DNA from: Chlamydia trachomatis
GTDB lineage: Bacteria > Chlamydiota > Chlamydiia > Chlamydiales > 2-12-FULL-49-11
Assembly: GCA_945870925.1 (NCBI GenBank)
Contig: CAMBTZ010000007.1
Span: 1-20,325 of the forward strand
Direction: 5' to 3'
DNA: 20,325 bases
Part shown: positions 6,856 through 13,905 of the stretch, one piece after another
Layout of the letters: each line of letters opens with the position of its first letter
Numbering within the stretch: the stretch's first letter is position 1
Translations under genes and position numbers: made by a program
Notes under the pieces: generated by a model
What the model was told of the DNA's origin: nothing
Database searches by the model: none
What the model saw: the letters and a program-made list of their open reading frames with translations, nothing else

Positions 6856-7768
6856 AATTGAAATCGTAGAAGATATATCACCACCAATTGTTCAACCTCC
6901 ATTTGTTCAAACACCTTTTTATACTACACCCATTCGACACGAACCAACCTATTGCCTTCTCCCACCCCCCCTCTTTCAAAACAACACCCCATCTAAACCC
7001 GAATTAGTTCATCCGGAAATGTTTAAAATTAAAGCAAATTCAGTTTTTTCGATAATTTCCAAGTTTTTAGACAGAGTTCAGTCTATTGAAGGGATCTACT
7101 TTGAAATGCTTGATAGAGAAATGAGTCAAACTCATGAAACTGTTTCGACTAATATAGAAAAACACATGAGTCACCAAAATGAAATTCAAAAAGCTACAGA
7201 ATCAAGTGATTATTGGGATTTTTTAAGAAAAATCGCGGTCTGTCTTCTTGGAGCTGCATCAATTGTTCTTGGCGCCACTCTACTTACACCAGACGCTACG
7301 GCTTTAGCAATTGTAGCTGGGTCATCTCTGATACTTTCCGGTGGAATCTCTATTTTAGGAAACGTTCTTTGTGATATGCGCTCACACCCCCAACTATCTA
7401 CTGCATTAATGGTTGCAGGCGGCGGATTTGCTCTTATTGGAGGCATTTCAAGTGCAATTATGGGGGTTACTACCCTTACAAATGTTTTAGGAAAGGTGGT
7501 TGTAGCCGGACTAAGCGTCGTAACTAGCAGCGCTCAGATTGCTAAGGAATCTTTTGAATGGAAACTCTCAAATATGAAGGCGTCCTACACACAGATACAA
7601 AAAGCTAGCGAAACTTGTAAAGAACGCTACCGTACAATGGAAAAAGATTTAAGCACTTATGAGGAAGATTTATCAAGAGCTACAGAGAGTTGTATTTCTG
7701 CACAACTTCATCATCAAGCTGCAATTAGAAAAATCACAGCAAGATCAGGCGCCATAGGTGCTGCCTAA
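6848..7768 (+). CDS. CopB/YopB-like type III translocator protein (SctE-like)
   Basis: With the ATG at 6848 the protein has 306 residues. The order of parts fits a major hydrophobic translocator that forms the pore in the host membrane: a proline-rich N-terminus (residues 11-58), a PxLxxP motif P51-E-L-V-H-P56, an amphipathic helix, hydrophobic segments at about 128-145, 152-172, 186-208 and 216-226 with glycine-rich turns, and a C-terminal coiled coil (about 235-295). PxLxxP is the known docking motif for LcrH/SycD chaperones. The start at 6848 is preferred to 6821 because GGAGAG precedes it and it overlaps the chaperone stop by eight bases. At 306 residues it is shorter than CopB of C. trachomatis (about 490). 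Sequence identity to CopB cannot be judged here. Confidence 0.75.
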   Translation: MPRIEIVEDISPPIVQPPFVQTPFYTTPIRHEPTYCLLPPPLFQNNTPSKPELVHPEMFKIKANSVFSIISKFLDRVQSIEGIYFEMLDREMSQTHETVSTNIEKHMSHQNEIQKATESSDYWDFLRKIAVCLLGAASIVLGATLLTPDATALAIVAGSSLILSGGISILGNVLCDMRSHPQLSTALMVAGGGFALIGGISSAIMGVTTLTNVLGKVVVAGLSVVTSSAQIAKESFEWKLSNMKASYTQIQKASETCKERYRTMEKDLSTYEEDLSRATESCISAQLHHQAAIRKITARSGAIGAA

Positions 7769-7788
7769 AAAATAATAAGGAGATAATT

Positions 7789-8268
7789 ATGACTAGAAGC
7801 ATTTCCAGCCAAATGGACTCTATTCGAGACCAACATAGTGCTTGTATAAAAAGACAAGACGCCTGTTTTCGAACACTTCGTGACGGCAATATGAATGAAC
7901 TTAGAGACGTTTACGGCGAATTAAATGATGCCCATAAAGCACAAGCCTGGGGACATTTAATTGGAATTTTTGGATCTTTTTGCTCGATTTTTGCCTCCGG
8001 TTTTGGAGAGCATGATAAATTTGGAAATGGACTAAGAGCAGTCGGGGCAACTATTGACAAATCGGCAGGATTTAAAAATAAATTAGACGATACAGACATT
8101 GTGCGCTATCAGGGTCTTTTAGAACAGATTCGTAAGGAACTTGAAAATACTGAGAGTGAAAATCGAGAGCTTATACAAATGCTCCATGAAATTGAACGGA
8201 TGCTCGATGATGCTAAATCAAAAGCAGAACGTAATCTTTCTACACCATTTGATAAAGCAAGTGGATAA
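7789..8268 (+). CDS. Small protein with one hydrophobic segment and a coiled coil, possible CopD/YopD-like translocator
   Basis: The 159-residue protein has a helical N-terminus, a hydrophobic and glycine-containing segment at about residues 54-72 (WGHLIGIFGSFCSIFASGF), and a coiled coil at about 105-146 rich in Leu, Glu and Lys. This layout, and its place directly after a CopB-like gene, fit the second translocator (YopD/CopD type), but it is far shorter than CopD (about 430 residues) and no PxLxxP motif is visible, so it could also be another accessory. AAGGAG precedes the ATG with good spacing. The gap to the CopB-like gene is 20 bases, so both are likely co-transcribed. Confidence 0.55.
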   Translation: MTRSISSQMDSIRDQHSACIKRQDACFRTLRDGNMNELRDVYGELNDAHKAQAWGHLIGIFGSFCSIFASGFGEHDKFGNGLRAVGATIDKSAGFKNKLDDTDIVRYQGLLEQIRKELENTESENRELIQMLHEIERMLDDAKSKAERNLSTPFDKASG

Positions 8269-8278
8269 GTGCTTGCCT

Positions 8279-8293
8279 AATTTATAATAAATT
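8279..8293. promoter_or_regulatory. AT-rich dyad with a TATAAT core before the mla genes
   Basis: AATTTAT (8279-8285) and ATAAATT (8287-8293) are inverted around one base, and TATAAT lies at 8283-8288. No convincing -35 hexamer is found 16-19 bases upstream, so promoter activity is uncertain. If it is the -10 element, the transcript would start just before the hairpin at 8302-8326. Confidence 0.35.
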
Positions 8294-8301
8294 CTTACTA
8301 T

Positions 8302-8326
8302 CCGGAAAAGGGAGTCTCTTTTCCGG
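8302..8326 (+). promoter_or_regulatory. Strong hairpin enclosing the mlaE ribosome binding site
   Basis: CCGGAAAAGGG (8302-8312) pairs with CTCTTTTCCGG in reverse order (8316-8326) over 11 base pairs including one G-T pair, with a 3-base loop (AGT). The only Shine-Dalgarno-like run (GGGAG, 8310-8314) is in the stem top and loop, and the stem ends two bases before the mlaE ATG. No T-run follows, so an intrinsic terminator for the upstream operon is less likely than control of mlaE translation. Confidence 0.6.
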
Positions 8327-8328
8327 TT

Positions 8329-9117
8329 ATGCTTGCGCTATTAAGTCAGTTTAAATTCCTTACATCCATTGGCGAATACGCCTCCTTTGTCGCAACCTCA
8401 TTTATCACTATTTTTCGAAGACTTCCTAGATGGTCTCTTTTAAGGGAACAGCTTTATTCAGAGGGTGTTCTCTCCCTTACAGTTGTCTCATTAACAGGAT
8501 TCAGCACTGGGCTTGTTCTTGCAACACAATCGTATTATCAGCTTAATAATAAGGGTCTTGTTGGAGTTACAGGCTTAATGGTTGCTAAAGCCATGTTAAC
8601 AGAACTTGGCCCTGTATTAACTGCTTTTATGTTTGTTGGTCGAATAGGAGCCTCTATAACAGCAGAACTTGCTACAATGAAAGTAACAGAACAAGTTGAC
8701 GCAATGATTTCAATGGCAGTTGATCCACAAAGATATCTTGTTTCACCAAGACTGATTGCAGGCATAATTATGCTCCCCCTACTAACAGTCTACAGTGTTG
8801 TTTTGGGGGTATTTGGTGGATATCTAATTGCAGTGCAATTTTTTGGATTAGCACCCACAACATTTTGGGATCCTATCCCAATTTATGTAGAACCGTTTGA
8901 TTTTTGGATTGGTTTTATTAAATCTTTTGTTTTTTCGCTTTTATCAGTCACTATCTGTTGTTATAAAGGGATGATGACAACAGGCGGCGCTAAAGATGTT
9001 GGTGAATCAACTACAAAAGCTGTCGTTCTTTGTTATGTTATGATACTAATACTTAACTTTCTATTAACTCTCTCTCTCAATGTTATGAGAACTGAAATCA
9101 TAAGGTGGTTTTCATGA
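8329..9117 (+). CDS. mlaE: MlaE-like permease of an MCE lipid ABC transporter
   Basis: The 262-residue inner-membrane protein has the MlaE/TGD1 family signature at about residues 92-126: ELGPVLTAFMFVGRIGASI followed by TAELATMKVTEQVDAM. It has an amphipathic N-terminal helix with FITIFRRLPRW and about five hydrophobic helices. In the Mla system MlaE dimerises, binds two MlaF ATPases and an MlaD ring, and moves phospholipids between the membranes. The start at 8329 follows a strong hairpin; no alternative start is seen nearby downstream. The stop overlaps mlaF in ATGA. MlaB, MlaC and MlaA are not in the window, so the system may be reduced, as in other chlamydiae and in plastids. Confidence 0.9.
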   Translation: MLALLSQFKFLTSIGEYASFVATSFITIFRRLPRWSLLREQLYSEGVLSLTVVSLTGFSTGLVLATQSYYQLNNKGLVGVTGLMVAKAMLTELGPVLTAFMFVGRIGASITAELATMKVTEQVDAMISMAVDPQRYLVSPRLIAGIIMLPLLTVYSVVLGVFGGYLIAVQFFGLAPTTFWDPIPIYVEPFDFWIGFIKSFVFSLLSVTICCYKGMMTTGGAKDVGESTTKAVVLCYVMILILNFLLTLSLNVMRTEIIRWFS

Positions 9118-9890
9118 TTGTAATGAAAGATGTCTACAAATCATTTAACGGGAATAAAGTATTAAGAGGACTGAATTTAGAAATCCCTGATGGCGAGATT
9201 TTTGTCCTTCTTGGAAAATCAGGTTCAGGAAAAAGTGTTATTTTAAAACATCTTATGGGACTTATGAAGCCCGATCAAGGTGAAGTACTAATTGACAATG
9301 ATGACATGTCAAAACTTTATGGATTAAAGCTCTATGAAAAATTGATGGATGTTGGGATGATTTTTCAAATGGGCGCGCTTTTTGATTCAATGACGGTAGC
9401 GCAAAATGTGGGCTTTTATTTAAAGGAACACCAAATCCGTGGTGGTAAAAAAATTGCAACCTCAGATATTAAGAAATTTGTGGAAGAGTCTTTAGAAAAA
9501 GTTGGATTAAAAGGGACAGAATCGCTCTATCCAGCAAGTTTATCAGGAGGGATGCGAAAAAGAGCATCGATTGCAAGATGTGTTGTCTATAAACCTAAAT
9601 ATCTTTTTTATGATGAGCCTACAACCGGATTAGATCCAATAACATCACAAACCATTGCAAAATTAATCGTAGAACAGCAAAACGAATTAAAAGGGACTAC
9701 ATTAGTAGTGTCACATGATATCGTAACAACTCTTGGAATGGCTCATAAGATCGCTCTCATTGAAGAAGGAAAGATTGAAATTGTAGCTACCCCAATTGAA
9801 TTTATGAAGCATAAACACCCTACCATTAAAATTTTTAACGAAATGATCGGTGGAGATTTAAGTTTAATCGGGAAGTACAGAAATGGCTAA
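9114..9890 (+). CDS. mlaF: MlaF-like ATPase of an MCE lipid ABC transporter
   Basis: This 258-residue protein is an ABC ATPase that powers the MlaE permease on the cytosolic side. All motifs are intact: Walker A GKSGSGKSV (residues 34-42), signature LSGGM (143-147), Walker B YLFYDEP (163-169) with Asp167 and Glu168, and the switch His201 in VSHDI. The LSGGMRKRASIAR wording is typical of MlaF. The ATG at 9114 is preferred to a GTG at 9105 because AAGGTGG ends five bases before it and it gives the ATGA overlap with mlaE. It overlaps the MCE gene by eight bases. Confidence 0.93.
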   Translation: MIVMKDVYKSFNGNKVLRGLNLEIPDGEIFVLLGKSGSGKSVILKHLMGLMKPDQGEVLIDNDDMSKLYGLKLYEKLMDVGMIFQMGALFDSMTVAQNVGFYLKEHQIRGGKKIATSDIKKFVEESLEKVGLKGTESLYPASLSGGMRKRASIARCVVYKPKYLFYDEPTTGLDPITSQTIAKLIVEQQNELKGTTLVVSHDIVTTLGMAHKIALIEEGKIEIVATPIEFMKHKHPTIKIFNEMIGGDLSLIGKYRNG

Positions 9891-11064
9891 TCAACTAAAA
9901 AACATGCTCATCGGTCTTTTTGTGATCATCGCAAGCTTTTTAATTGTAGGGATTATACTTTTTATAAAACCAACAGTTGGTGATGGAAAGCAAATCCTTA
10001 AAGTGAGATTTAGCAATATCAATGGAATTAATATTGGGACTCCAGTTACCTATGCCGGAAAAACAATTGGAGAAGTTGGCGATATCAATCAAGTAACTGC
10101 TGCTAGACAACAGGTAGTAAATCAATATGGCCAAGTCTACCCCTATCTTCTAACCTTAAAAGTAGATTCTAATTATACAATTTTTTCAACTGATGAGATC
10201 ACGGTACAAACACAAGGATTACTCGGGGAAAAATACGTATCGATTATTCCGAAACCTTTAAAAGCCGGGCAAATAACTCATGTTATTACTTCAAAAGATC
10301 TTATATATGCCGACGCAAATGATTTATTAGAAAGTGCGATGAATGAAATTTCAGTCCTCTCTCAAAAAGTTGAAGAAGCACTTAATGTTATGATTGACTG
10401 GATACATAAATATGGCGATACACTGGGATCAGCCATTCATTCTGTTGATATTACAATAACAGAGGCTGGAAAAACTTTAAAAAACTTCAATGACTTAGGT
10501 ATTGTTTATAACGTTAAAGATGCCGTTAAAAATTTTGCAAACACATTTTCACAGGTCGACCAAACATTCTCTCAACTAAGAAGAGATGCATTTTTTGAAA
10601 ACTTGTCTGGAATTGCTTCAAATGTCCATCATGTTACAGAAAATATTCGTGATGGAAAAGGTACTCTTGGAAAAATCATTGAGGATGACGGCCTCTACCT
10701 TCAAGTCAACGCATTGATGACAAAAGCAAACACATTAATTACTGATATCAATCAATATGGACTGCTTTTTCAATACGATCATCAATGGCAACGAAGTAGA
10801 GCTAAACTCATGAATGAAACTGGTCGAATTAAAGATGCCAAAGCGTTTCAAGCTTATATGGATAGTCAGGTAAACCAAATCAATATGACACTTGAAAGGA
10901 TGTCTCTTCTTACAAATAGACTTTCAACTGAAGAACTTGCCGACAATCCTAAATTCCGTAAAAAATTTAGTGAATTGATGCAGCAACTTGGTAGCATTCA
11001 AGATAATATAAAACTCTATAATCAAGAGCTTTTCGACATGCAAACAGGAGTTTCTTGTGAATAA
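9883..11064 (+). CDS. mlaD: MCE-domain substrate-binding protein (MlaD-like)
   Basis: The 393-residue protein has one N-terminal transmembrane helix (about residues 7-28) and an MCE domain at about 38-125 with LKVRFSNINGINIGTPVTYA, KTIGEVGDI and TVQTQGLLGEKYVSIIP. MCE domains form hexameric rings in the periplasm that carry lipids. A long helical tail (about residues 140-390) makes the protein about twice the size of E. coli MlaD (183 residues); long tails in other MCE proteins form tunnels or needles. The start overlaps mlaF by eight bases and the stop overlaps the next gene by eight bases, so the four genes look like one operon. Substrate is not visible. Confidence 0.9.
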   Translation: MANQLKNMLIGLFVIIASFLIVGIILFIKPTVGDGKQILKVRFSNINGINIGTPVTYAGKTIGEVGDINQVTAARQQVVNQYGQVYPYLLTLKVDSNYTIFSTDEITVQTQGLLGEKYVSIIPKPLKAGQITHVITSKDLIYADANDLLESAMNEISVLSQKVEEALNVMIDWIHKYGDTLGSAIHSVDITITEAGKTLKNFNDLGIVYNVKDAVKNFANTFSQVDQTFSQLRRDAFFENLSGIASNVHHVTENIRDGKGTLGKIIEDDGLYLQVNALMTKANTLITDINQYGLLFQYDHQWQRSRAKLMNETGRIKDAKAFQAYMDSQVNQINMTLERMSLLTNRLSTEELADNPKFRKKFSELMQQLGSIQDNIKLYNQELFDMQTGVSCE

Positions 11065-11620
11065 AACAGAGCGCATAGAAAAAGGGTCGCTATTAATTGC
11101 CACACCTAATGTTTCAGACCCCCTATATAAGCAAAGTGTTGTATTAATTTGTGAATATACAAGCTACGGATCATTTGGCCTTATCCTTAACAAACCCTAT
11201 CTATCCGAACCAAAAGAGGCTACTGTTGAAATGGATGAAATCCTCCATTTAAAAGAGTCCCTACGTATCGGCGGAACTATGCAACAAAACCAATTAATGC
11301 TACTTCATGCTTCTAAAAGACACCGCGATCAAACTTTAAGGGTTGCTGATGGCGTCTATCTTGGCGGTGACTTCCCATTCCTTCAAGAACTCATAAAAGA
11401 TGAGCCGGACTCAAGCCTTCTCATATGCTTTGGTTATACAGGCTGGACTGCCGGCGAACTAGAAAAACAACTAGAAGACGGCCTTTGGTATATTTCACCC
11501 GCTTCTAAATCCCTCATATTTGACATTCCGTGTGAAAAACTGTGGAAAGAAATTCTTGTTTCTATGGGCGGTGACTACAAAAACATCTCTATGATACCAA
11601 GCGACCTAACACTTAATTAA
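11057..11620 (+). CDS. YqgE/AlgH family protein (UPF0301)
   Basis: The 187-residue protein matches the UPF0301 family from its start: KGSLLIATPNVSDPLYKQS, then VVLICEYTSYGSFGLILNKP, and later CFGYTGWTAGELEKQL, all characteristic blocks of the family. The molecular function of YqgE is not established. Translation begins with GTG, supported by AGGAG (11046-11050) six bases upstream and by the overlap with the MCE gene. It ends the mla operon; no clear terminator is seen in the 87 bases that follow. Confidence 0.9.
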   Translation: MNKTERIEKGSLLIATPNVSDPLYKQSVVLICEYTSYGSFGLILNKPYLSEPKEATVEMDEILHLKESLRIGGTMQQNQLMLLHASKRHRDQTLRVADGVYLGGDFPFLQELIKDEPDSSLLICFGYTGWTAGELEKQLEDGLWYISPASKSLIFDIPCEKLWKEILVSMGGDYKNISMIPSDLTLN

Positions 11621-11640
11621 CAAATTCTTTACAAAATCTC

Positions 11641-11670
11641 TTTACGATATTTAAATAAAAAAACTATAAT
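11641..11670 (+). promoter_or_regulatory. Promoter of the first paralogous gene
   Basis: TTTACG (11641-11646) and a perfect TATAAT (11665-11670) are 18 bases apart, followed by a strong ribosome binding site AGAGGAG (11695-11701) six bases before the ATG at 11708. The transcript would begin near 11677. Confidence 0.6.
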
Positions 11671-11707
11671 TCACACCGTACTAATAAAAAAACCAGAGGA
11701 GATTATA

Positions 11708-12691
11708 ATGGATTGTCTAGTCTTAGACGTAAATAAAGATTCCGCATTAAGACTTATGCAAATAGATACAAGTGCTACATATGGTATTTATCAAGCATTT
11801 GAATATAAAAAAACAGATACAACTCTCTTTGAAGCTCATAAACCTCGATTATTGACAGAACATCATGCACTACAAACTATATTCAATGAAATACGAGATC
11901 AATTCTTAACAACTTCTTGTGATAAAACTATTGCAACACTCTTAGAAACTACAGAAAATAAAATCAAATCTATGAAAGTAGTTTTAGGTGAAAGCTCAAC
12001 AAGTTCTACAACAGCAAACCTTGCCTTGAGTCTATTATGGGGAATAGTTAAATCCGATGCAATTTCAACAGCAGAAGCACCTATATTAGAATGCATTTCA
12101 CCTATAGATGAAATTATTACAACAAAATCACTAAATTATAACTCATTAGTCTCTAACTTATTAGATTCATGGAAGTCAATCAAGCCCTTTTATAAAAGAG
12201 ACATTGATCTAATTTTAGTAGCAACCTTAAATTCTTCAGATTCAGAAGCTAGACACATGAGTAACTTATCTGCTTGTAAACAATCTACTATAGAATTAAA
12301 AAGCTTTCTTAAATCCGCAAGTCTTGCAAATGATCGCATTCAAAAATCCCTTGCTTTCTGGCATGACATTTCTACTAACCCTGATTCAGAAATAACTCCT
12401 GTAGCCGAAATAAAAATAAAACAAAGACAAGAGATTCTCAAAAAAATGAACCTCTTACTAGGTCGGGTCTCCGCTCTATCAAATCTATATGATGAAACAA
12501 TTCAAGTTTATGAAAATGCCGTTATTTCTCAAAAAATAGCTCTATTACAAAAACCGATTTTTTGCCTAAAAGATCATCCCGAGCCTCAGGCTGAATCTGC
12601 ACCTGAAATAGCTCCAGCTCAAGCTGCCACTCAACTGCCAGCTGTTGCGGCAAGTTCAGGGTGGACCTTTTTTGGCTTATTTGGTAAATAG
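11708..12691 (+). CDS. Unknown helical protein, paralogue A of a tandem pair
   Basis: I do not recognise this 327-residue protein. It has no signal peptide or clear transmembrane helix. Most of it looks helical and polar, with one hydrophobic patch near residues 100-115 (NLALSLLWGIVKS). It ends in an Ala/Pro/Glu-rich tail (HPEPQAESAPEIAPAQAA) and a short hydrophobic C-terminus (GWTFFGLFGK). It shares scattered positions in the same order with the next gene: SATYGIYQAF near the N-terminus against AATYCTYQAI there, LDSWKSIKP against CTYWKQLKP, and LSNLYDETIQVYENA against LTKLYFDRTRRLKEE. The gene has its own promoter and a strong ribosome binding site. A lineage-specific secreted protein is possible but unproven. 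Confidence 0.75.
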   Translation: MDCLVLDVNKDSALRLMQIDTSATYGIYQAFEYKKTDTTLFEAHKPRLLTEHHALQTIFNEIRDQFLTTSCDKTIATLLETTENKIKSMKVVLGESSTSSTTANLALSLLWGIVKSDAISTAEAPILECISPIDEIITTKSLNYNSLVSNLLDSWKSIKPFYKRDIDLILVATLNSSDSEARHMSNLSACKQSTIELKSFLKSASLANDRIQKSLAFWHDISTNPDSEITPVAEIKIKQRQEILKKMNLLLGRVSALSNLYDETIQVYENAVISQKIALLQKPIFCLKDHPEPQAESAPEIAPAQAATQLPAVAASSGWTFFGLFGK

Positions 12692-12709
12692 ATATTAATC
12701 CTCTAATTT

Positions 12710-12771
12710 GCGGGAGGAACCGCTTTATTTTCTATGCCCCAAGTATTAGGAAATAGCTTAAGTACTCCCGC
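12710..12771 (+). terminator. Terminator-like hairpin with an alternative long-range pairing
   Basis: GCGG (12710-12713) can pair with CCGC (12720-12723), followed by TTTATTTT: a short terminator-like element after paralogue A. The same left arm, as GCGGGAG (12710-12716), also pairs perfectly with CTCCCGC (12765-12771). The two structures exclude each other. Confidence 0.4.
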
Positions 12772-12782
12772 CCCTTCTACAT

Positions 12783-12788
12783 TATAAT
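12783..12788 (+). promoter_or_regulatory. Possible -10 element of paralogue B
   Basis: A perfect TATAAT lies 27 bases before the ATG at 12815. No good -35 hexamer is seen at the right distance, so this is a partial promoter call. A strong ribosome binding site AGGAG (12805-12809) lies five bases before the ATG. Confidence 0.4.
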
Positions 12789-12814
12789 TTTAATAAAACC
12801 TTTCAGGAGACCTG

Positions 12815-13828
12815 ATGTCCAGCCCAACCCCAGCAGCTTTTTCATTATCAACAAGTCAAGACGCAACTCTGCATCTACTTAAACTATTAGAAGGAATAAA
12901 ATCAGCAGCTACCTACTGTACTTATCAAGCGATCCAAGCAAGTGAAATAAGTGATGATTTATATTTGGCACGCGAAGAAAAGCTCCATCTACATCGAAAC
13001 GATCTTGTTGATGCATGGAGGAAAATAGCAGATCGGATTGATCACCCCTTAGTAAAAGAGCGAATTAACGACACATCTCGAGAACTCAGCCTTCTTTGCA
13101 AAACATTGGATAACAAAGGAAAAGCCTCCACTTCAGACAAAGCATTCCTAGGTGCTGCAGCTATTGCCTCAAGATTTTCATTTGGAAGCTTTTTAACCAG
13201 CTGGGTTGGCGAAGATACACTAGCGCCTACCAAAAAAGAGTTCCCACCACTATTTGTTCTAGCCTCCAAAAAACCTAAATCATTCACTAAATGGCACTTT
13301 GACCACCTAGAAACACCCGCCAGCACTAAGCCCCTAATAATTACACCCATTCCAGAACTCCCCCTCTTTGATCTCACTCCAAACGAAAATAAAGACGAAC
13401 TCTTTACCGGAATTTGTACCTATTGGAAACAACTAAAACCAATTGCCTTCGAAAATATCCATTCCATTTTACAAGAAAAAATTAGAACAACTTTTATTAT
13501 CCACACTAGATACATCCGAACCGAAGCTGAATGGAAAAACCAAACAGATAATCTTGCCCTAGCAGAAAAATCACTCCCCCTTCTTGAAAGCTTTCAAAAC
13601 ACAGTAATCAAAACTACCGATCTGTTTCATAGCGCCTACCTTCAATGGTACACAATATCCAGATTTGAATCTATCGGACTTGAAACAAACCGCAAAGCCT
13701 CCGTCATAGCAGACACCTACAGCAACAACTTCCTAAAACTCGCCTCCATAAAAATAAGACTTATTTCTCTAACAAAACTCTATTTCGACCGCACCCGCCG
13801 TCTAAAAGAAGAACTCTCTAAAAGCTAA
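12815..13828 (+). CDS. Unknown helical protein, paralogue B of a tandem pair
   Basis: This 337-residue protein is not recognised. It resembles the preceding gene in length, in overall layout and in short blocks that occur in the same order (AATYCTYQAI near residue 33, SRFSFGSFLTSWVG near 125 in the place of the hydrophobic patch of A, CTYWKQLKP near 205, LTKLYFDRTRRLKEEL at the C-terminus). It lacks the Ala/Pro-rich tail of A and ends in a basic helix. There is no signal peptide. Its 3' half uses more C-ending codons than paralogue A. The start is supported by AGGAG five bases upstream. The similarity is low enough that the paralogy needs a profile comparison. Confidence 0.75.
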   Translation: MSSPTPAAFSLSTSQDATLHLLKLLEGIKSAATYCTYQAIQASEISDDLYLAREEKLHLHRNDLVDAWRKIADRIDHPLVKERINDTSRELSLLCKTLDNKGKASTSDKAFLGAAAIASRFSFGSFLTSWVGEDTLAPTKKEFPPLFVLASKKPKSFTKWHFDHLETPASTKPLIITPIPELPLFDLTPNENKDELFTGICTYWKQLKPIAFENIHSILQEKIRTTFIIHTRYIRTEAEWKNQTDNLALAEKSLPLLESFQNTVIKTTDLFHSAYLQWYTISRFESIGLETNRKASVIADTYSNNFLKLASIKIRLISLTKLYFDRTRRLKEELSKS

Positions 13829-13831
13829 CAC

Positions 13832-13862
13832 GTTACACAATAATTTATCATTCTCTTATACT
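13832..13862 (+). promoter_or_regulatory. Possible promoter of the GH16-like gene
   Basis: GTTACA (13832-13837) and TATACT (13857-13862) are 19 bases apart, about 44 bases before the ATG. Several other AT-rich hexamers nearby could serve as a -10, so the exact position is uncertain. Confidence 0.35.
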
Positions 13863-13905
13863 TCATTATATATAAATAAACTTAAATAATAATTGGAGAA
13901 AAAAT

